The notes beneath the pieces were generated by a model. That model saw only the letters and a list, made by a program, of their open reading frames with translations, was not told where the DNA came from and did not search any database. Below are positions 37,709-46,109 of a DNA stretch of 64,000 nucleotides, one piece after another (the stretch's first letter is position 1; each line of letters starts with the position of its first letter). The DNA lies in assembly GCA_030457765.1 (NCBI GenBank), contig JAKDUK010000001.1, forward strand, positions 62,001 through 126,000, read 5' to 3'. This DNA comes from Marinobacter sp. (GTDB lineage Bacteria > Pseudomonadota > Gammaproteobacteria > Pseudomonadales > Oleiphilaceae). The position numbers and the translations under genes are program-made.

Positions 37709-38260
37709 ATGCCCCGTCGCTTCCACGCCGCTGACGAACTGCTTCCCCCAGCGACGTTTCTTAAACGATCCCTCGCTATTGTTTACGACGGCCTGATCAG
37801 CATTGCCGTGCTTCTGGTTACCACCGGTATTTACACCATGATAACCGGCTGGGCAAACGGCTGGGTCACCAGTTGGGATGCACCTCTACAAAAGGCTGAT
37901 TCGGGCCAGATCTCCGGGGACCCCGGCCTGACATTTGTGTTATTTCTGGTGATGTACCTGTTTTTTGCCTACTTCTGGACGCGCCTTGGGCAAACACTTG
38001 GCATGCAGGTATGGCGCATACGCATAGAAAACCTGAACGGCACCTCTGTAAGTTGGAGCCAGGCGCTTCGCCGTTACGTAACCGCAGCCGGCGTGCTGTT
38101 CCTGGCTTTACTAGCCGGCTACTACCTCGGCGCTGCAACGCTCTTCCTTTCGGCTCCGGCCATGCTCGCGCTGTTCTTCCCGATAAACGGGTTGTCCGTT
38201 ACCGACAGGTTGTCAGAAAGTGTGGTTGTCAGCCTGGCTAAAAAACCAAAAACGGACTGA
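37709..38260 (+). CDS. RDD-family membrane protein
   Basis: A 183-residue protein with RDD-domain features: an arginine near the start of the first helix (KRSLAIVYDGLISIAVLLV), an aspartate within it, and a second conserved segment, TLGMQVWRIRIENLNG. It has three or four transmembrane helices. RDD proteins have been linked to sodium or proton exchange and stress tolerance, but the role here is unknown. It is divergent from alaS with an AGGAGA ribosome site, and converges on lptG. Confidence 0.82.
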   Translation: MPRRFHAADELLPPATFLKRSLAIVYDGLISIAVLLVTTGIYTMITGWANGWVTSWDAPLQKADSGQISGDPGLTFVLFLVMYLFFAYFWTRLGQTLGMQVWRIRIENLNGTSVSWSQALRRYVTAAGVLFLALLAGYYLGAATLFLSAPAMLALFFPINGLSVTDRLSESVVVSLAKKPKTD

Positions 38261-38277
38261 ATCCGCGTGTCGGGCCG

Positions 38278-39339
38278 CTAACCGGCTCGACGCATTAGCA
38301 CAACACCAAACACCGCATTCACCGCAATCGGCACGAGAACCGCAAGCACGGGGTTAAATCCGTAAACCAGGCTCATCGGGCCCAACAAATCCTGCATGTA
38401 TTTGAACAGCAACCCCACAAGCAGGCCGGTAAACACCCGAAAGCCCATGGTAACCGAGCGCAACGGCCCAAAGATAAAGGAAATCGCCACCAACGCCATT
38501 ACCCCGGTGCCCAGCGGCATCAGAGCTTTCTTCCAGAACGCCAACCAATAGGGAGAGGCGCTCAGTTCCTGCTCTCCCAGATAGCTGGCGTAGGTATACA
38601 GACCGGTCATAGAAAGGTTTTCTGGCTTCACAATCAACACGCTCAACACGCTCGGCGACAGGCCGGTGTCCCAGCGCAGAGACTTGTGCTCTTCGCGGCT
38701 GGTAGAGTCGCCTTCCAGGCGCGTAGTTGTGGTGTTTTCCAACAACCAGTAATCGCCCTGATAGATAGCCCGCTCTGCGAAACTGGCGGCTTTCAACTGA
38801 CGCTGATCGTTGAAACGAAACATGGAAATGCCATGCAGTACGCCGTTAGGCTGCACCGCATTGAGATGCATAAACACATTCCCTTCGCGGTGCCATACCC
38901 CATGCGCTGCTGCAACATTCTGGCCAGCGCCTAGAGCAACCGCTTTATAACTTTGAGCTGTGCGCTCGGCGGGAGGCGCCATATATTCACCAATAAGAAC
39001 GCCCGCCAAAACAATCACCAACGCCGGCTTCATGGCAGACCAGACCACCCGTTTGAGAGAAACCCCGGCCGCGCGAATAACCGTAAGCTCAGAGGCACTA
39101 GCCATAGTGCCTAACCCAACCAGGCAACCCATAAAAGCACCCAGCGGCAGGTAATCGTATATCCGGCGCGGCAACGTGAGGGCCACATACCAGAGCGCGT
39201 CCAGGATTTGGTAATTGTTTCGTGTGTCGTCCAGCTCAGCCACGAAGGCAAAAATAAGATCCAGCGACAACACCACAATCATCACCAGGAGCATGGCTCC
39301 GCCAACATTGCGCATTACATAGTGATCAATTTTACGCAT
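38278..39339 (-). CDS. lptG: LPS export permease LptG
   Basis: A 353-residue inner-membrane subunit of the LptB2FG transporter that extracts lipopolysaccharide. It starts MRKIDHYVMRNVGGAMLLVM, with three N-terminal helices, a large periplasmic beta-jellyroll domain (about 130-255) and three C-terminal helices. It lies directly after lptF with an 8-base overlap. An in-frame ATG at 39486 lies within lptF and is rejected. Confidence 0.93.
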   Translation of the reverse strand: MRKIDHYVMRNVGGAMLLVMIVVLSLDLIFAFVAELDDTRNNYQILDALWYVALTLPRRIYDYLPLGAFMGCLVGLGTMASASELTVIRAAGVSLKRVVWSAMKPALVIVLAGVLIGEYMAPPAERTAQSYKAVALGAGQNVAAAHGVWHREGNVFMHLNAVQPNGVLHGISMFRFNDQRQLKAASFAERAIYQGDYWLLENTTTTRLEGDSTSREEHKSLRWDTGLSPSVLSVLIVKPENLSMTGLYTYASYLGEQELSASPYWLAFWKKALMPLGTGVMALVAISFIFGPLRSVTMGFRVFTGLLVGLLFKYMQDLLGPMSLVYGFNPVLAVLVPIAVNAVFGVVLMRRAG

Positions 39340-40435
39340 GGGCGGCCCCTTCACGCACCACTTTGCGCCTGTAAAGCCAGGCGGGGCCAAAATGCAGCCA
39401 CAAGCCGAGTGCAAGAAAGATTGCATGCACCCAAAGCATACCCAGCCACTCGGGTACCTTGCCGTCTGACATGGCATCTCGGGCAACGATTAGCAAACCA
39501 AGGTAAGCAACATAAACAAGCATGGCGGGCAACAGGTGGAAAAACCGGCCTTGCCGGGGATTCACGCGACTGAGCCGAACCGCCAGCAAGGTTACAATCG
39601 GTACAATCAGCGGCAACGAAAATCGCCAGTGCAACAACGCCCTGTCTCTGGGATCGTCTGAACGCATAAGCTGGCCTGTGGTCACGCCCTCATCCAGCTC
39701 CACATCCCCACTGCTACCGCCACGAATTTTCAGGCCATAGGCTTCAAAACCGGTAATTTGGTAATCCAGCTTGCCAGGCATTCCATCAAATCGGGCACCG
39801 TTTTCCAAAACAAGAAACCTGCTGCCCGTTTCCTCATCAATTATCTGTGACCCCGAATCAGCGGCAATAACACTGACCCCCTCCCCATCACGGCCGTATT
39901 CCGCAATAAATACACCTTTCAGGCGACGTTTATCGTCACTAAGGGCCTCGGTGTAGGTAACGCGCCCGCCGGATGAAAGCTTCTGAAACCGCCCCGGAGC
40001 GAGCAGATCGAACTCCGTTGCTTTCGACTGTTCGGCAAAGATTTTCTCAACCTGTCCCATTCCCCAGGGAGACACAAACAGGCTCATGCTTCCTACCACC
40101 AGCATCACAACAAGACTGCCCAACAGAGTTTTTGCAAGCAGCTGACGATCACTCACGCCACAGGCGTAAAGCACGGTCATCTCGCTTTCCAGATACATTC
40201 GGCCGTAGGCGAGCAAAATGCCAATAAACAGTCCTAACGGAAGAATCAGCTCAAGAAACCCGGGAAATCGATAGGCCATAATTTCAAACAACACGCCCGG
40301 CGCAATCTTGCCCTCAGCGGCGCCAGCCAGATATTTGATAAAACGCCCACTCATAAACACCAGCAGAAGAATGCCCGAAACGGCAACCATGCTGACCATA
40401 ATCTGACGTATGAGATAGCGAAAAATAATGTGCAA
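39332..40435 (-). CDS. lptF: LPS export permease LptF (TTG start)
   Basis: About 367 residues. The family N-terminus aligns from LHIIFRYLIRQIMVSMVAV, whose first codon is TTG at 40435; no ATG or GTG is available in frame between there and the conserved helix. The family features are GYxxSEMTVLYACGVS-like (here ESEMTVLYACGVS) and the central jellyroll with three helices either side. It works with LptG and LptB in LPS export. It is divergent from pepA, the conserved arrangement in this class. Confidence 0.9.
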   Translation of the reverse strand: MHIIFRYLIRQIMVSMVAVSGILLLVFMSGRFIKYLAGAAEGKIAPGVLFEIMAYRFPGFLELILPLGLFIGILLAYGRMYLESEMTVLYACGVSDRQLLAKTLLGSLVVMLVVGSMSLFVSPWGMGQVEKIFAEQSKATEFDLLAPGRFQKLSSGGRVTYTEALSDDKRRLKGVFIAEYGRDGEGVSVIAADSGSQIIDEETGSRFLVLENGARFDGMPGKLDYQITGFEAYGLKIRGGSSGDVELDEGVTTGQLMRSDDPRDRALLHWRFSLPLIVPIVTLLAVRLSRVNPRQGRFFHLLPAMLVYVAYLGLLIVARDAMSDGKVPEWLGMLWVHAIFLALGLWLHFGPAWLYRRKVVREGAAHA

Positions 40436-40637
40436 AACGGTTTCTCTGCCCGTGTAAATCGGAACATGGAGGAATAGGAAAACTGCGCGTATTCTATGTA
40501 ACCTTGGAACTGAATGACAGTGTCGCCCTTCCCTCAACTTGATAATCTGTCTTCAAGCCCCAATGCTTGGGTAAATCGGAACGAATCATTCTTGCCGCCA
40601 GCAACTGCGGCTTTCCCGGACAACTAAAGGAGTTTCC

Positions 40638-42131
40638 ATGAACTTCAGCCTGAACAGCAATGCCATTGCGAGTACCAAAGCCGACTGCCTGGTCGTCGCC
40701 CTACCAGAAAAAGGCGACTGGCCAGCCTCCACAACTGAGGCAGACGGCGCGTTAGGCGGACTGATCAGCAAACTCCAGAAGGCTGGCGATGTTACCGGCA
40801 AGAGTGCAGAAACAATTCTGGTTCCTCTTAGTGACCAACCTTGGGGCAGACTGCTTATTGTCGGCACCGGAAAAGACGCCGACCGCAACAGTGCAAGCTT
40901 CCGCAAAGCCTTGACGGCTGTAATGGGCGCACTCAAAGATGGCCCGTCGAAAAGTGTGCTTTTGGCTCTTTCAGACACAACTATAACCGGTGACGAAAGC
41001 GTTAACTCTGAGCTGGCAAAACTTAGCCTGATTGGCCGCACACTGGAAGACCAACTCTACCTCTTCAACGATTTCAAAAGCGAAAAGCCGACCGCACGCA
41101 CACTCAACAAGGTATTGGTTTCGGCCTCTGATACTGGCAAAACCCAGAAAGAAGCCTTCAATTTGGGCTTGGCTACCGGCCGCGGCATGAACTTTACCCG
41201 CGATCTGGGCAACACGCCGCCTAACGTTTGCCACCCGGCATGGCTTGCCGAACAAGCCACCAAGCTTGCAGCCGACCACGAGTGCATCAAAACCGAAATC
41301 CTTGATGAAAAGCAGATGAAAAAGCTGGGCATGAACTCCCTGCTGGCCGTGGGCCAGGGCAGCACCCAGCCACCACGTTTGATTGTGATGGAATACCGCG
41401 GCGGCAACGCAAAAGACAAGCCCCACGTACTGGTTGGCAAAGGCATTACCTTCGACAGCGGTGGCATCAGCTTGAAGCCAGGCGCCGGCATGGATGAGAT
41501 GAAATACGACATGGGCGGTTCTGCCGCCGTATTCGGCGCTATGCAGGTACTTGCGGAAACCCGGCCACAAATTAACGTAGTTGCCGTGATCGCCGCCGCT
41601 GAAAACATGCCAGACGGCCACGCAACACGTCCGGGCGATATAGTCACCACCATGTCGGGCCAAACCGTTGAAATCCTCAACACAGACGCAGAAGGCCGCT
41701 TGGTATTGTGCGATGCTCTCACCTACGTGAAGAAGTTTGACCCGGAAGCGGTAATCGACCTGGCCACACTAACCGGCGCCTGCATTGTTGCTCTTGGCCA
41801 CGAAGCGACCGGCCTACTGGCGAATAACGACGAACTGGCCAACCAACTACTGGCCGCCGGCGATCGCGCCAGCGACAAGGCTTGGCGCCTGCCACTGTGG
41901 GATGAATACCAGCCCCTGCTAGACAGCAACTTTGCAGATATGGCCAACATCGGCGGCCGCTCGGCGGGCACCATTACTGCAGCCTGCTTCCTGTCGCGGT
42001 TCACCAAAGAATACAACTGGGCACACCTCGATATTGCTGGCACCGCCTGGCACTCCGGCAAAGCCAAAGGCTCCTCCGGCCGCCCGGTTCCCCTGCTGGT
42101 AGATTACCTGATGTCCCATGCCGGCAAATAA
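40638..42131 (+). CDS. pepA: Leucyl aminopeptidase PepA
   Basis: A 497-residue M17 metallopeptidase. The C-terminal catalytic domain carries the signature NTDAEGRLVL, the metal-binding GKGITFDSGG and KYDMGGSAAV stretches and the family lysine. It cleaves N-terminal residues from peptides; in E. coli it also binds DNA in plasmid resolution and regulation. AAGGAG precedes the ATG. It is divergent from lptF and followed by holC. Confidence 0.95.
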   Translation: MNFSLNSNAIASTKADCLVVALPEKGDWPASTTEADGALGGLISKLQKAGDVTGKSAETILVPLSDQPWGRLLIVGTGKDADRNSASFRKALTAVMGALKDGPSKSVLLALSDTTITGDESVNSELAKLSLIGRTLEDQLYLFNDFKSEKPTARTLNKVLVSASDTGKTQKEAFNLGLATGRGMNFTRDLGNTPPNVCHPAWLAEQATKLAADHECIKTEILDEKQMKKLGMNSLLAVGQGSTQPPRLIVMEYRGGNAKDKPHVLVGKGITFDSGGISLKPGAGMDEMKYDMGGSAAVFGAMQVLAETRPQINVVAVIAAAENMPDGHATRPGDIVTTMSGQTVEILNTDAEGRLVLCDALTYVKKFDPEAVIDLATLTGACIVALGHEATGLLANNDELANQLLAAGDRASDKAWRLPLWDEYQPLLDSNFADMANIGGRSAGTITAACFLSRFTKEYNWAHLDIAGTAWHSGKAKGSSGRPVPLLVDYLMSHAGK

Positions 42132-42140
42132 TGGAAACTG

Positions 42141-42644
42141 ATGACAAGTAACCCGGCAACACAAACCGGCAGCCACGCTGCCGGTGCCTCCGGGCAGCAG
42201 GAAAAGAACCAGCGTTACTGGTTCCACATCCTGCTGCAGGACACCCCCGCCGCTCGCCACCTACATGCCACCAAGCTTGTAAACAAAGCCTGGCAGCAAG
42301 GCGACCGGGTGTGCATCGTATGTGATACCGCGCAACAGGCTGAAGAACTGGATGGTCTAATCTGGAACGTCAGCCCGGATGCGTTCATCCCGCACAGTGT
42401 CATTCACGATTCCGCCACACCCTGTACTGACCCAGTTGGCATATTACTATGCCCGCCGGTAGCGGAAGATTGGGACACGGTGATTATTCTCTCGGAGACT
42501 CTTCCTGCGAACGCAGACAAGTTTAAACGGCTTGCTCTGGTGGCTCATAACGACCCGGCGATGCTCAATCAGGCGCGGTCGCATTTTAAGCAGCTAAGGG
42601 CATTGGGTATCGAGGCAAGCGTTCACGACCAGCGGAAGCGTTGA
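42141..42644 (+). CDS. holC: DNA polymerase III chi subunit
   Basis: A 167-residue HolC protein with QRYWFHILLQDTPAARHLHATKLVNKAWQQ... in the N-terminal region and IWNVSPDAFIPHS, the conserved chi motif. It links the clamp loader to single-strand binding protein. The first 23 residues are an atypical low-complexity extension (TQTGSHAAGASGQQEK). It starts 9 bases after pepA. In related genomes valS usually follows at once; here the restriction locus lies between them. Confidence 0.85.
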   Translation: MTSNPATQTGSHAAGASGQQEKNQRYWFHILLQDTPAARHLHATKLVNKAWQQGDRVCIVCDTAQQAEELDGLIWNVSPDAFIPHSVIHDSATPCTDPVGILLCPPVAEDWDTVIILSETLPANADKFKRLALVAHNDPAMLNQARSHFKQLRALGIEASVHDQRKR

Positions 42645-42683
42645 GCTTGGTGGGCTTCCCGCCAACGGTCTGCCGGCACCTTA

Positions 42684-45086
42684 TCAGTACAAGTTCTTCT
42701 GAAACCCGACAAACACATTTCGTATGTTCGCCACAGGCCCAAGCTCCTGAACTGCATCACGAACCGTGTGATACTTCAGCTCAATCAACTGCGGTAACTT
42801 ATCCGGGTTCAACTCGGTAACACCACGCTGAACATAATGATCCAGCACAAACTCTAAAAACTCGTGCTGGCGATAATCGAACTGGCCATAAATACGTGCC
42901 CGGTGGGTATCCACACGCTCAGACCGTGTTATCGGCGACAGGTTGAACGCGACATAGGCCAATACGTCATAAATATCGCTCTTTTCGGCCTCAATCATCT
43001 TGCCGATTTCTTGCAACTGCTCAATGCCATAGCCTTTCTCTTCCAGGCCATCCAACAGCTTGATGCGGGTATCTGGCAGGCTCCAAAGTTCGCGCAGCTT
43101 GTCTTCATCGGCGAACCATTCCGGTAAATCGCCATGCAGGTGTTGAATAAACTCAGCCGCCGACATGGGTTTGCCATCCGGGCTCCAGAAACTGGTGGCG
43201 CTCATGTGCTGGATAGTGCGCTCCTTGCCATCAGCCAGTTTCACCTTAATTTTGCGTTTCTGTTGGCAGGTACAAGGCTGCTGGCCGCATTCGTCGCACG
43301 GCTCAGGCGGCTCCTTTTCGCACACGCAAGGGCGCTCGCCGCATTCACTGCAGGGTTTCGGGGGCTCTACTGCACAACTGCAGGGAATCTGGCCGCACTG
43401 GCCACAAGGCTCCGGTGCCAGTGGCTCGCCATCCCACTCTGCGTCGTTAAAGTGCTCGTAGGCCTTCACGAAATCGTAAATTGTGAAATAGTCTTTGCCA
43501 TCAAACAAACGGGTACCGCGCCCGATGATTTGTTTGAACTCGATCATCGAGTTAACCGGGCGCATCAGCACAATATTGCGCACGTTACGGGCATCCACGC
43601 CGGTAGACAGCTTTTGCGAGGTGGTCAGAATCGTAGGGATAGCTTTCTCATTATCCTGAAACTGCTTCAGAAAACGCTCGCCTTCCTTGCCATCGTCTGC
43701 CGTTACCCGCTCACAGTAATGCGGGTTTTTATTGGTTTTCATCTGGTTGATCAAATCACGCACCGCCAGCGCATGCACTTGCGTGGCACAGAACACGATG
43801 GTTTTCTCGCGCTGATCGATCTGATCCATAAATACCCGAACCCGATACTTCTCCCGCGCTTCAATTTCGATCACCCGGTTGAAGTCTGCCTCGGTATAGC
43901 GCCGGCCTTCTTCGATCTCACCTTCGATCACCTGGTCGTCGCTGGTGTACACATAATCATCCACCGTGGTGGCAATCTCCCGCACCTTGAAGGGCGTCAG
44001 GTAACCGTCGTTAATGCCCTCCTTCAAAGAATAGATGTACACCGGCTCGCCGAAATACGCGTAGGTATCCGCGTTGTGGCCGCGCTTTGGCGTGGCGGTA
44101 AGGCCCAACTGAACGGCGGGGCTGAAATACTCCATAATGCCGCGCCAGTTGCTTTCATCGTTGGCACCGCCACGGTGACACTCATCAATGATGATTAAAT
44201 CGAAAAAGTCTCGCGGGTAGTCGCCAAAGCTGGGTGCGGGGTCGCCGTTTTCATCCCGGCCGGTCATGAACGTTTGGAAGATAGTGAAAAATACACTGCC
44301 GTTCTTGGGCACCCGGCCCTTTTTGCGGATAGCCTCGGGATCAATGCGCACCAGTGCATCGGCAGGAAAAGCAGAAAAATCGTTGAAGGCCTGATTGGCG
44401 AGAATATTGCGATCTGCCAGAAACAGAATGCGCGGCTGCCGGCCCAGCTCCCCTGTTGCTTGCGCCGCCAGGCTCCAGCGGGCATGAAACAGCTTCCAGG
44501 CGATTTGAAAGGCAATGGCTGTTTTGCCGGTGCCGGTTGCCAAGGTTAATAATATGCGTTCATCACCGTTGGCAATGCCTTCCAGGGCTTTAGAAATGGC
44601 GTTGTGCTGATAGTATCTGGGCTCCCAAAAACCGCCCTTGTCTTCAAACGGCACGGCCCCAAACCGTTCACGCCAGATATTGCTCTCGGCGAAGGCTTCG
44701 GCCCAGAGTTCGTCGGGCGACGGATACCCCGCCACCAAGCCCTCCTCGCCGGTGTGCATGTCTACCCGGTAAATGCCGTCGCCATTGGTGCTGTAGGCAA
44801 ACCGTGTTTGTAAACGCTCGGCGTAGCGTTTGGCCTGAGCTAACCCTTCCGTTACCGGCAACGCTCGCTTCTTGGCTTCGATAACAGCGAGTTTTTGGCC
44901 CTTATACGCAAGCACATAATCGGCAATATCCGCCGGTGCCCTGCGCCCGCCACCTTGCAAGCGGCCCGGCGCGATCACTTCACGCCGCACCCGGCTGGCA
45001 TCCACCACGCCCCAACCGGCGGCCTTCAGGGCTGGGTCGATTAACTCTGCGCGGGTTTCCGCTTCGTTCAAGGTAGCTTCGCTCAC
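42684..45086 (-). CDS. hsdR: Type I restriction enzyme, HsdR subunit
   Basis: An 800-residue motor and nuclease subunit. The N-terminal nuclease domain carries a PD-(D/E)xK arrangement (D56 and E70-A-K72). The SF2 helicase has Walker A (TGTGKT, 184-189), a DECH box (301-304) and TATPKRG. A cysteine-rich insert lies at about 557-605, before an EcoEI-type C-terminal domain. It cuts unmodified DNA at a distance after translocation. The start is GTG at 45086. It is separated from hsdM and hsdS by accessory genes and remnants, all on the same strand. Confidence 0.93.
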   Translation of the reverse strand: MSEATLNEAETRAELIDPALKAAGWGVVDASRVRREVIAPGRLQGGGRRAPADIADYVLAYKGQKLAVIEAKKRALPVTEGLAQAKRYAERLQTRFAYSTNGDGIYRVDMHTGEEGLVAGYPSPDELWAEAFAESNIWRERFGAVPFEDKGGFWEPRYYQHNAISKALEGIANGDERILLTLATGTGKTAIAFQIAWKLFHARWSLAAQATGELGRQPRILFLADRNILANQAFNDFSAFPADALVRIDPEAIRKKGRVPKNGSVFFTIFQTFMTGRDENGDPAPSFGDYPRDFFDLIIIDECHRGGANDESNWRGIMEYFSPAVQLGLTATPKRGHNADTYAYFGEPVYIYSLKEGINDGYLTPFKVREIATTVDDYVYTSDDQVIEGEIEEGRRYTEADFNRVIEIEAREKYRVRVFMDQIDQREKTIVFCATQVHALAVRDLINQMKTNKNPHYCERVTADDGKEGERFLKQFQDNEKAIPTILTTSQKLSTGVDARNVRNIVLMRPVNSMIEFKQIIGRGTRLFDGKDYFTIYDFVKAYEHFNDAEWDGEPLAPEPCGQCGQIPCSCAVEPPKPCSECGERPCVCEKEPPEPCDECGQQPCTCQQKRKIKVKLADGKERTIQHMSATSFWSPDGKPMSAAEFIQHLHGDLPEWFADEDKLRELWSLPDTRIKLLDGLEEKGYGIEQLQEIGKMIEAEKSDIYDVLAYVAFNLSPITRSERVDTHRARIYGQFDYRQHEFLEFVLDHYVQRGVTELNPDKLPQLIELKYHTVRDAVQELGPVANIRNVFVGFQKNLY

Positions 45087-45193
45087 TCGTTCTCTCTTAC
45101 CAGCCTGTTCACGACGCCCAGTTATGTTGCGTCATTACCAAGTTCGGACATTCGCAATAACTTCGACACGCGCCAGCGGGGACCAAACGGTCT

Positions 45194-45313
45194 TCACTTG
45201 GGAAGCCCGCTCAAAACACGAGCCTTCGCGTCTTCATGGGCAATACCATCGCCGGAGGCTATCTGCTCTTCCGCCTTAAACACTTCTTCCAGTATTATCA
45301 AACGTTCCTGCAT
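45194..45313 (-). CDS. Short antitoxin-like ORF upstream of hsdR
   Basis: A 39-residue frame (MQERLIILEEVFKAEEQIAS, then GDGIAHEDAKARVLSGLPK). The EEQIASGDGIAHEDAK pattern resembles the C-terminal part of short type II antitoxins of the ParD/Phd kind. There is no matching toxin gene beside it and a TAG codon immediately precedes its ATG. It could be a truncated antitoxin, or the C-terminal part of a longer lost gene. A weak call. Confidence 0.35.
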   Translation of the reverse strand: MQERLIILEEVFKAEEQIASGDGIAHEDAKARVLSGLPK

Positions 45314-45404
45314 CTACTCGACCCCTCGACATGCCAACCACCTAAGTACGTTTAAAGTGTACATAAAAGAGCACGATAATTTTAGCATCCGGTGCATGGC
45401 CTGG

Positions 45405-45719
45405 TTATGCAGCATGTAGCGGCTTGATTCGATCCACTTCTTCCTTGACCGACTGAGCAGCAGCCCAAAGATCAATCGATCGCTGCGCATTCAGCCAGAA
45501 TTCCGGCGAATTACCAAACAAACGGGCAAGCCTGAGCGCCATTTCCGGACTGACAGCACGACGCTCGCGCAGTAATTCATTAACTGACTGGCGAGAAACA
45601 CCCAGCAATTCAGCCAGCCCCGCAACGGTCAGATTATAGTCTGGCAGAAAATCCTCTCTCAGCATTTCGCCAGGATGAGTCGGTTTGCGCTGCATACCGG
45701 CAGTATTAAGAATAGCCAT
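45405..45719 (-). CDS. higA: HigA-type antitoxin (XRE helix-turn-helix)
   Basis: A 104-residue protein of the HigA/VapI family: KPTHPGEMLREDFLPDYNLT, then the helix-turn-helix VAGLAELLGVSRQSVNELLR and the typical NSPEFWLNAQ stretch. GAGGTG stands 6 bases before ATG 45719, so this is preferred to the ATG two codons upstream. In an intact module it would bind HigB and repress its promoter. Here the higB gene upstream is cut to its last 45 codons, so the antitoxin is an orphan. Confidence 0.88.
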   Translation of the reverse strand: MAILNTAGMQRKPTHPGEMLREDFLPDYNLTVAGLAELLGVSRQSVNELLRERRAVSPEMALRLARLFGNSPEFWLNAQRSIDLWAAAQSVKEEVDRIKPLHAA

Positions 45720-45733
45720 AGTCATCACCTCAC

Positions 45734-45871
45734 TCAGTGGTAATCGCACACTTCAACTTCATACGCATCACCATCGTCAAAATGAAAACAGATACGCCAC
45801 TGATCATTTATTGAAGTTGCATGCTGCCCCTGCCTGTTTCCCGACAGCGATTGAAGGCGATTGCCAGGCGG
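45734..45871 (-). pseudogene. higB: Truncated higB toxin (C-terminal 45 codons)
   Basis: The frame PPGNRLQSLSGNRQ, then GQHATSINDQWRICFHF, ending in EVEVCDYH and a stop, reproduces the C-terminal half of HigB (RelE-fold mRNA interferase), including the family PPGNRL and NDQWRICF motifs. The N-terminal half is missing. The upstream sequence switches to an hsdR frame at about 45867-45872, and an in-frame TGA precedes the remnant, so no toxin can be made. It ends 14 bases before higA, the normal operon spacing. Confidence 0.85.
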
Positions 45872-45935
45872 CCTTCAACGCCGGATCGATTAGCTCTGCA
45901 CGGGTTTCCGCTTCATTAAGAGTATGTGCACTCAT
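45867..45935 (-). pseudogene. First 23 codons of a second, lost hsdR gene
   Basis: ATG at 45935 starts MSAHTLNEAETRAELIDPAL then KAA, matching the N-terminus of the intact HsdR (MSEATLNEAETRAELIDPAL) at 20 of 23 positions. The DNA differs at several synonymous sites, so it is not a fresh copy. After codon 23 the frame runs through out-of-frame higB sequence to a stop at 45804. It lies just where hsdR would follow the AlbA_2 gene. Confidence 0.8.
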
Positions 45936-45989
45936 AAACACCTGACTTACCAATTTTTAGCATTTAAAACCACTAACATGAACGGGAAT

Positions 45990-46109
45990 AATCAAAACAC
46001 GATCAAGAAATCGGCCCGCAGAAAATTTCATTAAGCCGCTGATTGTAATGGCTTTACAAATCTTTTGACTCAGCAAAAACCTACAGAATCAAAACCCGAT
46101 CAAGAAATC
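45990..46109. repeat. Pair of 23-bp direct repeats
   Basis: AATCAAAACxCGATCAAGAAATC occurs at 45990-46012 and 46087-46109, differing at one base, with 74 bases between. The second copy overlaps the last two bases of the AlbA_2 gene stop codon. The rest of the gap from 45936 to 46107 contains no gene that I can see. Confidence 0.75.

Noticed and set aside
40558-40571. Small hairpin CCCAA-TGC-TTGGG upstream of pepA
   Set aside because: A five-base stem with no accompanying signal; such pairs are common by chance.
43134-44198. Plus-strand frame of 354 codons opposite hsdR
   Set aside because: It lies wholly within the well-supported hsdR gene and mirrors its codon bias.
45198-45419. Plus-strand 73-codon frame upstream of hsdR
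   Set aside because: It is opposite to the short antitoxin-like frame and resembles no protein; the minus-strand reading is more protein-like.
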